A stretch of 64,000 nucleotides of DNA from Siphonodentalium dalli (taxonomy: Eukaryota; Mollusca; Scaphopoda; Gadilida; Siphonodentaliidae), in the NCBI GenBank assembly GCA_032622095.1, contig CP136068.1:116423509-116487508 (forward strand), read 5' to 3'. Shown piece by piece: positions 12,496 to 23,153 of this stretch. The translations under genes were made by a program, and so were the position numbers. Numbering within the stretch: the stretch's first letter is position 1; each line of letters starts with the position of its first letter. Below the pieces are notes generated by a model. It was not told the origin of the DNA, ran no database searches, and worked only from the letters and a program-made list of their open reading frames with translations.

Positions 12496-13721
12496 CGCGC
12501 TCTGTTAGGTCCGATCCCAGGGGTCCGAGCGAGATGGGACATGCACTGGATCGTGCAGAACAGACCTGTATATACCAAAGATCCAATCGCAAAGTCGATA
12601 GCTAGAGCGGAAACGGCACTATAAACCCTAGCTTGCGGCCGGTTCCGTCAGGTACGCAAAATCCAAAAAGGGACCGACCGCACCTCCCCTAGCTGCCTGA
12701 CAACGGATTGGGACATTATATCGTGCATCGAATACCTCTCTGCATCCATGTGCGATCGTGCAAGTCGCTAGCTGTAGCGGAAGTGGATATTATTAACCCA
12801 TACGCAGCTGTCAAATTCGCAAAACGCCTAACACAACAACCGCCGACCGCACCGCAACCAGGGTACCAAGCGAGATGTGGCATGCATTATATATCGTGCA
12901 GAATAGACCTGTATATACCAAAGTTCCAATTCCCAAGTCGATAGCTCGAGCGGAATAACTACAGACACTATCAGTACATGCATGGCTGGCATTGTTTATA
13001 ATACATATATCATTAACAATGTTATCAAGTATGATATATTCATCAAGATCGTCGTTTATTTATATTTCTGTATGCCATAAGCCACTTTTCAACAAATTAT
13101 TTAAGTGAGAACTCTATAATGGGAATGTGTTTGTGTAAAATGTGCGAGGATGCATGTGGTGTCCATTTGTAGGAGGGGCAAGTCTCCGGAGGCAAAGTGT
13201 CTCACAGACGAAAATTGCCCTACACCCTTGGGTTGTGTTTTTATCGTTCTGGCATGTATACCGAAATTATATCGGGCAAATGCCTCGCTCGAGTTCTGCA
13301 TGTAGTCCGAATTTAAACCATCTTAGACGACTTAGCATATATAAGTGGGACCTACATACTGGCGAAGAGTGTATTCTCGTCCTGCTAGATCAACACCGAC
13401 ATTCGACAACTTACATGTGGTGAGTGCTAAAGTGTCTACGAAAACAGTGGGAAGAGTCATGTAAGTTTCAAGGACTATAATTAAAACAAACTGTGTATTG
13501 TGTCGAAGATGTTCCACGGAGACTTTTCCTTATCATGCATGCAAAAATATATCATAAAACAATATGCTTCAAGTCACTACTATAGTCTCATGAGTAGTTA
13601 CAGCAGCAGCAAAGTATGGGCTAATATATTCACTTCATCTACAGCTAGCGACTTTCCCAATCGACCATGGATGCAGAAGGGTATTCGCTGCATGATATAT
13701 GATGTCAATTTCCGTCGTCAG
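12496..13721. other. No gene seen
   Basis: Two similar segments (about 12485-12615 and 12835-12955) share GACCTGTATATACCAAAG and GTCGATAGCT, suggesting a local duplication. The upstream exons of the methyltransferase gene should lie 5' of 14253. I searched for them here and did not find a convincing one. Confidence 0.45.
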
Positions 13722-13885
13722 GTAGCCATAGGGCGCCTTGCATATATAAGAGAATGATTTAGCCTAACAATATTTACTTTGAAAGCCAGTGCATTATAGT
13801 ATGTATGCTAGGCTCCATATGAGATAATGCACTGGCACAAGGTCTTTGAGCTGCACCAGCGCAGCTCCCGTCGTGAAAGGGTTAA
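13722..13885. mobile_element. Type S MITE remnant
   Basis: A degraded left hairpin (GGCGCCTTGCATATATAAG) and a degraded right hairpin (13788-13834) are followed by the S right end, GCACCAGCGCAGCTCCC then GTCGTGAAAGGG and TTAA at 13882-13885. The left terminus is lost. Confidence 0.7.
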
Positions 13886-14252
13886 CATTATATTAATGGG
13901 CCATGAGTCATATCTAATTATTTTCTCGTATGGAAACCGTTCTTAATGTATGGTATTGCTATTGTGTCTCATCTGACAGGGCAAGAATGACGTCCGTTGC
14001 ATGTCAGCGCGTATATCATGTATATGGACAAGGCTTTATCTTCAATCGTTCAGAATGATCCAAGTCATCGGAAATACACATTAAAACAAGAAACCTAACG
14101 GTCCTCTTCTCCAATATCACTGGTTGTTTAACCTATACGAGCGTCATGTCCAGATTCATACATGCCGTCTTGACAGTACTACGAATGCCGTATATAATAT
14201 TAGTTGAACATTCATGTAGTTGCAAACTCGAGATCCTACTTTTTCTCTCCAG

Positions 14253-14362
14253 GGCGATGCCAGACAAGAGCAAAGTGATAGTTCTGTGGATAAATGCCAT
14301 CCACAACCTTCCGTACGATGAACAGATCTCACACATGAAGAGAATCGGAGATGCTCTCGGAG
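14253..14362 (+). CDS. Methyltransferase exon a
   Basis: The acceptor is CTTTTTCTCTCCAG and the donor GGAG|GTGAC. It is 110 nt, entering in phase 2 and leaving in phase 1. It encodes the strand-loop-helix KVIVLWINAIHNLP plus the helix before the glycine turn. The donor is immediately followed by a type P MITE (TTAA at 14368). Confidence 0.7.
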
Positions 14363-17300
14363 GTGACTTAACCCTTTACCCAACAAAACGGCCAAAAACG
14401 CCCCTTCAACAGCTTAAAATATCTTCGGTCTGTCTCAATAACACCATACAAATATGGATATCATTGGAACCGGTTCATTGACCACATTGTGATGGTTACA
14501 GTTATGCCATGTGCCAATGCATTCTCTTATATATGCGAGTCGACCATAGGTCGCCTCGCATATATAAGGGAATGCATTGGCCTAAAAAAAATGTGTTAAG
14601 CCAATGCATTCTCTAATATATGCGAGGCGACCTATGGTCGACTCGCATATATAAGAGAATGCATTGGCACAGGGGCGTTCTGTTGGGTAAAGGGTTAATT
14701 GTAGTTTATATACGATCTAACTTGGGTCAACTTATCCTCACAATGAACCTACTGTGAACCGGTTCAACGGAGTCTCAACTAATTTGTCTGGCGTTATGCA
14801 ACTTGTTTAACCATTTCACGACGGGAGCTGCGCTGGTACATCATTAAAGACTCTGTGCTAGTGCATTATATTATATATGCGAGTCTCCCACAGGGAGCCT
14901 CGTAATTATGTACAAGAGAATGCATCGGCTTACAAGATGAATGTAAATATTGTTAGGCCAATGCATACTCTTATATATGCGAGGCGCCCTATGGGCGACT
15001 CGCATATATTAGATAATGCATTGGCACATTGTTTTCCCAAAATTGCAGGAAGCTCCAGTCGTGAAAGGGTTAACATTGAAACGTAAATGGAATGTAGTGT
15101 CACACCACCACACTACACTGTCTCTATACTGCTCAGTTTGGTAATTCTATTGTTTCGCCATTATACCGAACTATAATCATGTGACGTATTCCGCGATCTA
15201 TGTCACTTTAAACAGTGTGATGTATTTGAGAGAAATCCGGAAGAGAATCCTAGCTATTTCTGACGAAATAAAACTAGAAAATGATCCTGAATCCTGGAGA
15301 TTTCTAACCTTTGATTCTGTTCACCCCGTTCCGCATATCATTATCAGATATAGATACTTAATTACGGTATTTTTTTTAATATTCTATAGATACTTAATTG
15401 TGTACAGTATACGCACAGCGAGCCCACCATTATGCACTCTCTTTTTAATTGCCGACGAATTTACGTTTCATTTCTACAACGACACGCCATTCCCAACATG
15501 ACGTAATAAACCGTTTCCTAATATGGAGTGCATTGGAGTAGTTAATGTTTCTAGTAGTATTTAGAAATAGTTATAAATAAACAAGATGCGATAAAACCTG
15601 ATTATGTCTCCTATATTTCGATGAGTAAAATGAATTACATGCATGATATATCGCCTGTATTCAGTTTTTCTAACAATAGTTGAGTTTGACAATGCGTGGG
15701 GAAATTGTCAACGCGTCATTGACCCCATATCTGAGAATTGTTAGGCATAAACCAATGAAATCGCGCGTAGTCTTCGCCACTCTCCAATGAAATGGAGAGC
15801 ACTCCATCAAAACAGAACCTATTTTCAATAAAGAGTTCTAGAGATGTACATCCGATATAGGATTTTCGTCGGCTTTTCAAAGAGACTGACCATTATTATA
15901 TATACAACTTAATAATGGACATATTACGGACGCAGTATCGGAGGTGATAACCCAAAATTGCCAATATAGAACGTATGCTCGACGAAATAACGGAGATCTC
16001 TGAAACAATGTACACCACAAATGATCAACTTTGGGCGTATGTAAGTCAAATTCGACTATTGTGTGGGTGGGTTTGGAGGAGGTTTGTGGTCATTCTTTAA
16101 AATCACTTCTTCGAAGAAGAAAAAACGCTCTTTAAAAAATAAAAGCTCTTCAAATGTGTTTTTTTTTCATTTCTGAATATTTCCGTTATTTAGTCAATTT
16201 AAAAAAAAACACTTTTGAAAAAAAATCGCTTTTTAAAAACATGTTTTTCTTTTATTTCTGAATATCTCTGAATATCTCAGTTATTTCGTCAATATAATCA
16301 CCATTGTGCCCGTGGTTAGTTCATTATTTAGATCCATATTACGTAATGGTGGGCTCGATGGGCGTGTATGGTACACAATTAAGTATCTTAAGTATCTATA
16401 TAATATAATGCTATGCGGATCTGGTGTTCTTTTTCTTCATGTTTTCTGTTTTTTCTTTTCTTATTTTTTTTCTCTTGCTCTTTATCCTCGAATCAAAGAA
16501 ATTTATTTGGTGCCTACATTCTGCCGGATATAGTGTAATGCCGTCTATAAATGGTTGGCTTTTGGGTACAATCCCTTTAGCCATAAGTTGACATAATTAA
16601 TGTACTTGGTGAGTTGCAATAAGGACAATACTGAACTAGTTTTTATATACCTCCTTTTCAGATACGGGTATAATTTTGATCAGCTTCGATGTCACCGAAG
16701 ACAGCGAAGTTATAACAAAGGCTTATACGGGAGGTAGGTATGTCAACCCAGATATTGCGCGGAATGACTCGCGTGAGAATAAGGAAGACACATTTCGCCG
16801 TTGACGCTAGTGTCATTTCTTGTTGGGGTGTGAATTTACACTACCTTTGTTCACAAAATAGTATGGTTAGCTAAAATCGATTTATTAAGTCGATCAATTC
16901 GTGGGTATCTTAACCTGAAATACTTTATTAGCTTACCAACAGTTAAAAGAGAACAACTATATATTTTCAGAATTTAGAAATTGTCCAATAGTGTGGAATC
17001 TTAATGACGTTTGTACAGTTGGAACATTCTAACAATCGAAGAGTGCAATTGAAATTTTCCAGGTTTGATAAAGTTGCCTGCTTCAACGAGAGATGTGTGA
17101 TGCAGTTGTAAAGTCGAAGTTAGAAACAGCTTTTGACCGGAGAGGGGAGACATTTAAATTATTATTTGCTGACTGAATTTAAATTTGTATTTGCTGACTG
17201 GTATTCGCTCGGGTCATTAATTAGAAAAGTGGAGATAATCAGCGAGCTGCTGGGGCATAGAGATACTACAGCTATTTACCATTATTTCATATCAAAATTT

Positions 17301-19229
17301 GCCGAAAATATTTAATTTCACAAATAAATCCATATCAATTTGCATACTATTCGGAGATAACGGTCAATAATTATTATATTTTATAATGTACGCTATGTAA
17401 GTCTAGTAATGAAAGTTGAGTTTATTTCAGATAACATATATTTTATTAAAATAAAACATATTTTATTAAAATAAAACAAATCCGTATAGTTTAGGAGAAC
17501 AATATCGTACATTTTAAATGTTCGTTCACACATATCATTTTAAACACCATCAAGCTATAGTCATGGCCGTTGTCACTACCATAAGTTTGTCTTGACATAA
17601 ATGTTATAAAGAAAATGTTAACACTGAGAAATAATTTATTCATTGAAAAGTATCTCCTGTTTTGTTTTAAGGAAAAAAGCGCCTATATACGAGAATGCAT
17701 TGGCCAAAATATATTTACATTGGCCTTGTAAGTGGCCTTGCGATGCACCCTATATAAGACTCGCATATATATAAGAAAATACACTAGCACATGGTCTTTA
17801 ATACTGCAACAGCGCAGTTCCCGACATGAAAGTGTTAAATAGAGTCTGCAGGGAAACCGCAACCACAAATATATTTCCTTTGCCTAAATGTACCATGTTC
17901 GTTTTATTCACAGATATGTTCTCAAAATTTTACCGGAACGCCATCGAGCGTCTTAACAGAGATTTCGTCGGAGACATCGACATGACAAATTTTGAAGTCG
18001 AGTTTGAATATGTCAGAAAGTCAGCTCTGGATGAACTTAGCCATACCAGTGTGTTCGTTACCGCCAGAGAAGAGGGTCAATATTATCTGGGTACGATAAT
18101 TTCATTTTCAAACTCCGTGATGAAGATATACGTAGTTCGTGCTATTTGTCACATCTGTGACATCCAGGCGATCGCTATAGGTCGAATCTACACATTATCT
18201 ACTTATAGACACTGAAACGTATCGAGTGCATATACATTTATCAACTATTTCAACTTTTCGCTCCGAAAAGGTTTACCAAAACGTGAAATTAACGCTCCAT
18301 ATAGTCCAACGCGCTATTCAAAAGGAGTTCTGTTCAAGGCTAAAGTAATTCATTACATAATGGACTCTGGGACGTGGTGACATATGCAGGAGCGGGGTTT
18401 GTGAGCTTTGTGTATAACATTTGGAGATTTCATGATTCACACAACATTTGATGCAAATTTTACACCGACATATAATTTGTCCAGCCTGTTATCGTGAAAA
18501 TAAACACAATACGGGCTTAATTTGAATGTCGCGTTTTATGCCCATATTTAGCTTGAGGAAAAAATACGATCTATATCGACATAAAATGTGTCGTTCAAAA
18601 TACGCCCGTATAGAGCTTAATTACGTATACAAAATAAGCTCATATGGGCACTATCTAATCTATTTTTTCATCGACATGTGAGCTTATGTGAATATCTAGG
18701 TCCTATATGAACCTATTTTCAGGAGGATATGTTGCCATTGTTTGATTTCCAATCAATAATTAGTGGGGGTTTTGTTGTTTTTAGACCCAACAATTTGTGC
18801 TATGTTTCAACATGTCCTCGTGCAAATACATGTAGATCCATATTGGACCTAAATATTCACATAGATTCATATTAACCTAATTTGATTCTGAAATAAGCCC
18901 ATTGTTGACATATACCCGTTATTCACTGATTAACAATATTTTATTTGATCTGAACAGAACATCATATTAACAGTTGTACACCTTTCATATATGAAAGTAA
19001 ATGATTTCCTTATTTGTCTCCAATTATAGCAAAGACCAGAACAGCGCTTTGTGTGAAAAGGGAAGAGAAAATCTTACTGTCGGAGACGGGGGAGTTCAGC
19101 TGCAAGTACACCATGGAGAAAATACGGCACATGGCGTCGGAGGCTGGGCTGAAGATGCATAGAGTGTGGACTGACGATAACAAACACGTCGCATTCTGTG
19201 CATTTGTAACAAATGACGATGAAAGTTGA
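14253..19229 (+). CDS. EgtD-like histidine-type SAM methyltransferase, C-terminal half (four exons)
   Basis: The exons are 14253-14362, 16662-16733, 17914-18090 and 19030-19229. All have AG/GT borders and matching phases (2-1, 1-1, 1-1, 1-stop). The product reads MPDKSKVIVLWINAIHNLP, YDEQISHMKRIGDALGD, TGIILISFDVTEDSEVITKA, FYRNAIERLNRDFVGDIDM, then VKREEKILLSETGEFSCKYT and KHVAFCAFVTNDDES before TGA. The order and spacing match the C-terminal half of bacterial and fungal EgtD (Methyltransf_33). In EgtD the corresponding elements are a beta strand ending in GN, a loop ALGPGG-LLIG-D, RINREL-GDFD, and a terminal E-KY...W.D...F. EgtD makes hercynine from histidine in ergothioneine synthesis. The substrate here is unproven. 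The SAM-binding N-terminal half is not seen, so the gene is partial or extends upstream. Introns carry many MITEs. Confidence 0.75.
14368..14698. mobile_element. Type P MITE (TTAA-CCCTTTACCCAACA), intron-borne
   Basis: Inverted ends CCCTTTACCCAACARAACG lie between TTAA at 14368-14371 and TTAA at 14695-14698. The left side carries the long subterminal stretch ACCATACAAATATGGATATC before the first hairpin, and the right side goes almost directly from hairpin to end. Two mirror-image hairpins are separated by only about 17 bp. The CCC...GGG ends with a TTAA duplication are the hallmark of piggyBac-type elements; the assignment is by that hallmark only. Confidence 0.85.
14807..15073. mobile_element. 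Type S MITE (TTAA-CCCTTTCACGACGGGAGC)
   Basis: TTAA at 14807-14810 and 15070-15073. The left end reads CATTTCACGACGGGAGCTGC and the right end, complemented, CCCTTTCACGACTGGAGCTT, so the two ends agree for about 17 bp and then differ. Two hairpins lie inside. The left has loop arms CTCCC/GGGAG, the right CGCCC/GGGCG. Confidence 0.85.
15074..15897. other. No gene seen (intron)
   Basis: Intron of the methyltransferase gene. An open frame at 15181-15501 has no supported splice sites or domain. Confidence 0.45.
15898..16575. repeat. R6-related repeat pieces in an intron
   Basis: 15898-15995 is the reverse of part of the R6 spacer near 4585-4677 (ACTTAATAATGGACATATTA). 16336-16440 repeats CGTAATGGTGGGCTCGATGG from 4690. 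Between them are poly-T and poly-A runs. Confidence 0.55.
16662..16733 (+). CDS. Methyltransferase exon b
   Basis: 72 nt between CCTCCTTTTCAG and GGAG|GTAGGT, phase 1 at both ends. It encodes TGIILISFDVTEDSEVITKA plus YTG, which corresponds to the LLIGVDLKKD..VL..AY segment of EgtD. Confidence 0.7.
17682..17838. mobile_element. Type S MITE remnant in an intron
   Basis: The tail of the left hairpin, a diverged right hairpin (CACCCTATATAAGACTCGC) and the S end GCAACAGCGCAGTTCCC with ATGAAAGTG and TTAA (17835-17838) are recognisable. The element ends 75 bp before exon c. Confidence 0.65.
17914..18090 (+). CDS. Methyltransferase exon c
   Basis: 177 nt between GTTTTATTCACAG and CTGG|GTACGA, phase 1 at both ends. 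It encodes MFSKFYRNAIERLNRDFVG and DIDMTNFEVEFEYVRKSALD. This corresponds to the N-LLVRINREL-GDFDL-F segment of EgtD. Confidence 0.75.
18480..18930. repeat. R1 repeat pair in an intron
   Basis: A forward copy (18480-18735, CCAGCCTGTTATCGTGAAAA to GAGGATATGTTG) is followed by a partial reverse copy (18808-18930, TCCTCGTGCAAATAC to TACCCGTTATTC). They make a head-to-head pair like that at 10370-11115. Confidence 0.6.
19030..19229 (+). CDS. Methyltransferase last exon
   Basis: The acceptor is TTGTCTCCAATTATAG. Phase 1 entry gives A-KTRTALCVKREEKILLSE, then TGEFSCKYTMEKIRHMASEA, GLKMHRVWTDDNKHVAFC and stop TGA at 19227-19229. The E...S-KY and W.D...F residues match the EgtD C-terminus that closes over the substrate. 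Confidence 0.75.
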
Positions 19230-19937
19230 TCCCAAATTTTTGCGTCTTCGTGCATGTACACGTGCATCGACTTCTATAATACTGCATGGATATGATAATA
19301 AGTCCCTAACTAGAAACCGTCGTCTGTCCTATAATCAGGTCCTGGACAGCTTGGATTCAACTATTATCACGGTGGAGAATCACGTGGTCTCGAGGTTGTG
19401 AGTACCACGCATTCAAAATGTGCGAAAACACAAAAACATAATATATGAAGAACTGACTCTCACGAGCATATGCTAGTTTATTTTTAAAACATGTTTATCG
19501 CTTATTTGTTCGGGAATACTCATTCTGACCAAAGTTGCCAGTCGGGCGGTTCGCAGAATACACAAGTCTATCCATCTAGGAGAATCCTTTGTCAGAATGT
19601 TAGAGCAATCAACTATTAGTTTGGACACAAATGGGTTGTAACATATGCTCGTAGCTGCTAATATAGTACGTATTATATCATTAGCCATGTTTATTACATT
19701 TTCCCTCGCCTTTGGTTGCGTTTGCTATCGCATCGGCCACTTTGAATGCGTGATACTCATCAACTCGAAACCACATGATTCCCCACCGTGATTATTATTA
19801 CATTCATTAAGTTAATGTGGCGCAGAGTATACTATTTCTACTTTGATGGTCATAGCTAATTTTTCAGAAACTTAATCTACCAGACTTTAGCTACATCCTC
19901 AAACTTATGGCTTTAGTGAAAACACCTAGAGCACTTA

Positions 19938-20347
19938 TCTAGTGCAACTGCTGGTTAATTTAGCCTAAAACATTGTTATTAAACCTTTACCCAACAGAAC
20001 GGCCCTGTGCCAATGCATTCTCTTATATATGCGAGTCGACCATAGGTCGCCTCGCATATATAAGAGAATGCATTGGCTTAACACATATTAAAAATGATAA
20101 AATTGTCAAAGAATGTAGAAACATATTATAAAAATTGTTAAAAAATGTAAGAAAAAATTATAAAATTGTTAAAGAATGTAAGAAAAAATGGTAAAAAGTG
20201 TTAAAATGCATTCTCTTATATATGCGAGGCGACCTATGGTCGACTCGCATATATAAGAGAATGCATTGGCACAGGGCATAACTGTAACAATCACAATGTA
20301 TCTATTGCAACTGCTGGTTAATTTTGCATAAAACATTGTTATTAAAC
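19938..20347. repeat. 47-bp direct repeats flanking a P MITE
   Basis: TGCAACTGCTGGTTAATTT and CATTGTTATTAAAC occur at 19938-19984 and again at 20301-20347, with only a few differences, on either side of a type P element. This is far longer than a TTAA target duplication. Confidence 0.8.
19979..20298. mobile_element. Type P MITE, right end truncated
   Basis: TTAA then ACCTTTACCCAACAGAACG, two mirror-image hairpins (20007-20077 and 20207-20274), and spacer repeats of the form TAAAATTGTTAAAGAATGTA. The right side stops at TAACAATCACAATGT, about 120 bp short of a normal P right end. Confidence 0.8.
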
Positions 20348-20600
20348 AGACATGGCTTAGTCGAACCTCCACTTTTGTCTACGTAATTTGGTGGGACGGA
20401 TATGATATGTCGATAAATACACCATACATTGATATACCGGCTTCATATGGCTTTGTTTTTTCAATATGTCTTTTGGTGTTACAAAATGGTCGTAGAAAGT
20501 TAGTTCAGATATATATCGACCTATTTCGATACCGGGAACAATTCAAAAGCGAATAATATGTGTATTTTGGACCACAAACCAGATCAGCGAAGCAGTAAAC
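20344..20600 (+). mobile_element. R2 TTAA-type MITE, truncated
   Basis: It begins TTAAACAGACATGGCTTAGT and contains TCTACGTAATTTGG, GGTCGTAGAAAG and AATTCAAAAGCGAATAATAT. It stops at ACCACAAACCAGAT without the CCGCCATGTGGCTTTAA end. Confidence 0.65.
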
Positions 20601-20634
20601 AGATGTGAGGCGTACTAAGATTATCGTCGGCCTT

Positions 20635-21222
20635 TTAACCACACCATGACAGGAGCTTCCTAAAATTTTGCGAAATCCTTGTGCCAATGCATCTATTATA
20701 TATTTTGGAACATCTGTCTGTATGTCTGATGTACGTTTGTTATAGACTCGAAAACTGCTCGACCGATCCGACTCAAATTTGGTATGTAGGCCTTCTTTGA
20801 TCCCGGGAACAATATGGACGGGTCCAATATATCGTGCGACAGTGTCCTTGACCTTGACCTCCCACATATGCGCTCATATAGGTATGTTTCTGTACCGATC
20901 GAACAATAGTTTTTTTCTTTCTCCTCATGCTTTTCAACAAGTTCAGACGCTGTAAATTCTGCCCAGACGGAGGCGATCACAACGAAATTCCTAAATAGCC
21001 CGAAGAAGTCGGGCACATCAGCTAGTTCTCTTATATGTGCGAGATCCCAACTCGCATATAAAAAAGCATGCGTTGGCCTAACAATATTTACCTTGACCAT
21101 GTAAATCAGTTCATTCTCGACAATTTCTCGTATATATGCGAGGCTCCCTACGAGAGACTCGCATATATAAGAGAATGCTCTGGCACGTGACATTTAATGC
21201 TGCACCAGCGCAGCTCACATCA
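20635..21222. mobile_element. Type S MITE split by a Helitron
   Basis: Left end TTAA (20635-20638) then ATGACAGGAGCTTCC and GTGCCAATGCA. The sequence resumes after the Helitron with TTCTCTTATATGTGCGAG, a second hairpin with arms GGCTCCC/GAGAGAC, and GCACCAGCGCAGCTC, where it is truncated. Its orientation is opposite to the copy at 14807-15073. Confidence 0.75.
20692..21025 (+). mobile_element. Non-autonomous Helitron inside a MITE
   Basis: It starts TCTATTATATATTTTGGAAC after A (20691) and ends GGGCACATCAGCTAG before T (21026), with hairpin CCCGA/TCGGG just upstream. Removing it restores CCAATGCATTCTCTTA, the exact sequence in other copies of the host hairpin. This confirms both ends. It is 334 bp, with a diverged interior relative to family 1. 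Confidence 0.85.
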
Positions 21223-21325
21223 ATGTTTGGGCTCTGACAGCTCACCAATTTAATTTTCAATAATATATCTGGATCTGCTGATCAGATTAAATCAACCGAA
21301 GAGAAGTGAGATAAACGCTCTTTGT

Positions 21326-21548
21326 TTAACCTTTTGATGACGGGATCTGCTCTGGGGCAGCATTAATACCCTGTGTCAGTTCATTCTCTTATATATGGGA
21401 GTCGACCATAGGTCGCCTCCCATATATAAGAGAATGCACTGGTTTACAACATAATGGTAAATATTATTAAGCCAGTGCATGCTCTTATATGTGCGAGGCG
21501 ACCTATGGTCGACTCGCATATATAAGAGAATGCATTGGCACAGGGTTT
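21326..21548. mobile_element. Type S MITE, right end missing
   Basis: TTAA at 21326-21329, then CCTTTTGATGACGGGATCTG. Two hairpins follow: 21379-21443, whose outer arms read GGGAG rather than GCGAG on both sides, and 21476-21540. After GCACAGGGTTTTCG the sequence departs from the S right end. Confidence 0.75.
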
Positions 21549-21579
21549 TCGTCTAGATTCTATCGATTTCATGAATTTG

Positions 21580-21893
21580 TCTGTGCATATTGATTGATTG
21601 GGGTCTAATGTCGCTTTCAGCAACTAAGGCCATATCACGACATTGCCAGTTTTAGTGATGGAGGAAATCAGCTCATTTACGGCTAATCTAACAGTGATTT
21701 CAATAGCTGATAAACTCGTCGACCATGTGCGGCAAACCACCTGCCAGTAATTGGCAACTCCACTAGATAACGATTTCGAGTTACAAAGTCCACGATGAAA
21801 ACATGTGGATTTGAACCCTCATCGCAAGCGCTGGAGGGCGAAACAGGTTGGAGTTTTAAGCCCCCCCCCCCCCCCCCCCCATCTGTGCATATT
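21580..21893 (-). mobile_element. tRNA-derived SINE, 5'-truncated, with target duplication
   Basis: On the minus strand it contains a B-box-like GAGGGTTCAAATCC and GGACTTTGTAACTCG, then GTTGCTGAAAGCGACATTAG and tail CAATCAATCA. It is flanked by the direct repeat TCTGTGCATATT (21580-21591 and 21882-21893). The 5' side stops in a poly-C run, so the A box is absent. A fuller copy lies at 29484-29810. Confidence 0.75.
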
Positions 21894-22889
21894 AAGTCCG
21901 CATAAAACTATTTGACGTATTTATTGACATACATGTATTTTTATCTCAGGAACCAGACCGGGCTGTCACAAGGTGTCTTTAAAGGTGGTGTATCGTTTCC
22001 ATGAACTGTCTGTATTGATGTAGATGTATAATATAATAATTTTGAGTTTTCATTGAGTTTCATTCACTAAAATTATTCTTTCTCCTAATATTTTCTACAA
22101 AGTGGTACGGGAATTATTATTATTTATTACAGCATTATTTTTTTTTTTATTTTGAAGGAAAATATGTTACACGAGATATTCTCCCATGTTTTGAGACAAT
22201 AATGCAATCTTCGCTTCTAAATTACAACGTACATGTAGTTTCATTGAAGTCTCGTAGTCGTTGGTGGAATGTTTACCGAAAAAAGATGGAACATCTTTAA
22301 TTCCAGGCTCCACATCATCACGGGTTACTTTTTATTTGACCTCAGCGTTACTCAGGATTAGAGAGGTTTCGCAAACTCACGATTCGTCATTCTAAAATGT
22401 TTGGGGAGTAAAATCTTGGACTCCGTTCGCCGAATGAACTATGTCACTGATAAGAATTATGAAAATAGTACCACGTCACTAATATGTGTGGTTTCTCTGT
22501 CAGTTATCATTTTACCATATCTGCATAGTTACGATTGCGGTTTCGAGAATTTCATTATCTTCTCGAATGCGAGAGACTGTCACCCGAGCGACGGCGATTA
22601 CTGTCAAAATTTACTAACAGAATACAAAATACTATCACAATGAGTGAAATACTTATCCAGAACAATTCAACAGACATACGGAAATTGTGTGATTTTATTA
22701 AAATAATCAATCGTGAACTTATAAATTCGGTTAAGCTTGTGTAGATACTGAAAATGATAGTAACTTACATTGTATTCATACGAAGCTAATCAGAAATAAC
22801 GTGCGCAAGTGACTAAACCAGAGTGGATACATACTCTTAATTATATATTACCTCGCTGGTAATATAATTGAAGGCGCCTGTGCACTTTG

Positions 22890-23095
22890 GGTTGATCAAG
22901 CATATGACACCATAGCATCAACGGAAATCACCTATGGCAAACAGGTATATTATTTATATTGTAAATACTGTTCATATATTATAATGTATATCATTTGAAT
23001 ATGTATTATGTAAGCCATGTACATAAATGTATTATAAATTATCTTAATACCTATGTATTATGGGTCGACAAGAATAAAATGAATTGAATTGAATT
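22890..23095 (+). repeat. Probable LINE 3' end with GAATT-type tail
   Basis: TTGGGTTGATCAAGCATATGA is followed by AT-rich sequence and then GACAAGAATAAAATGAATTG with repeated AATTG units. This is typical of a truncated non-LTR retrotransposon tail. Confidence 0.45.
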
Positions 23096-23153
23096 GAGAA
23101 GCCAAGCATGGGCACCCGAGCTTTACGTGCAATCATCGAACCAACCGACAAGA

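Noticed and set aside
22401-22744. Two overlapping plus frames of 80 and 69 codons
   Set aside because: No domain, no credible splice sites, and AT-rich codon use like the background.
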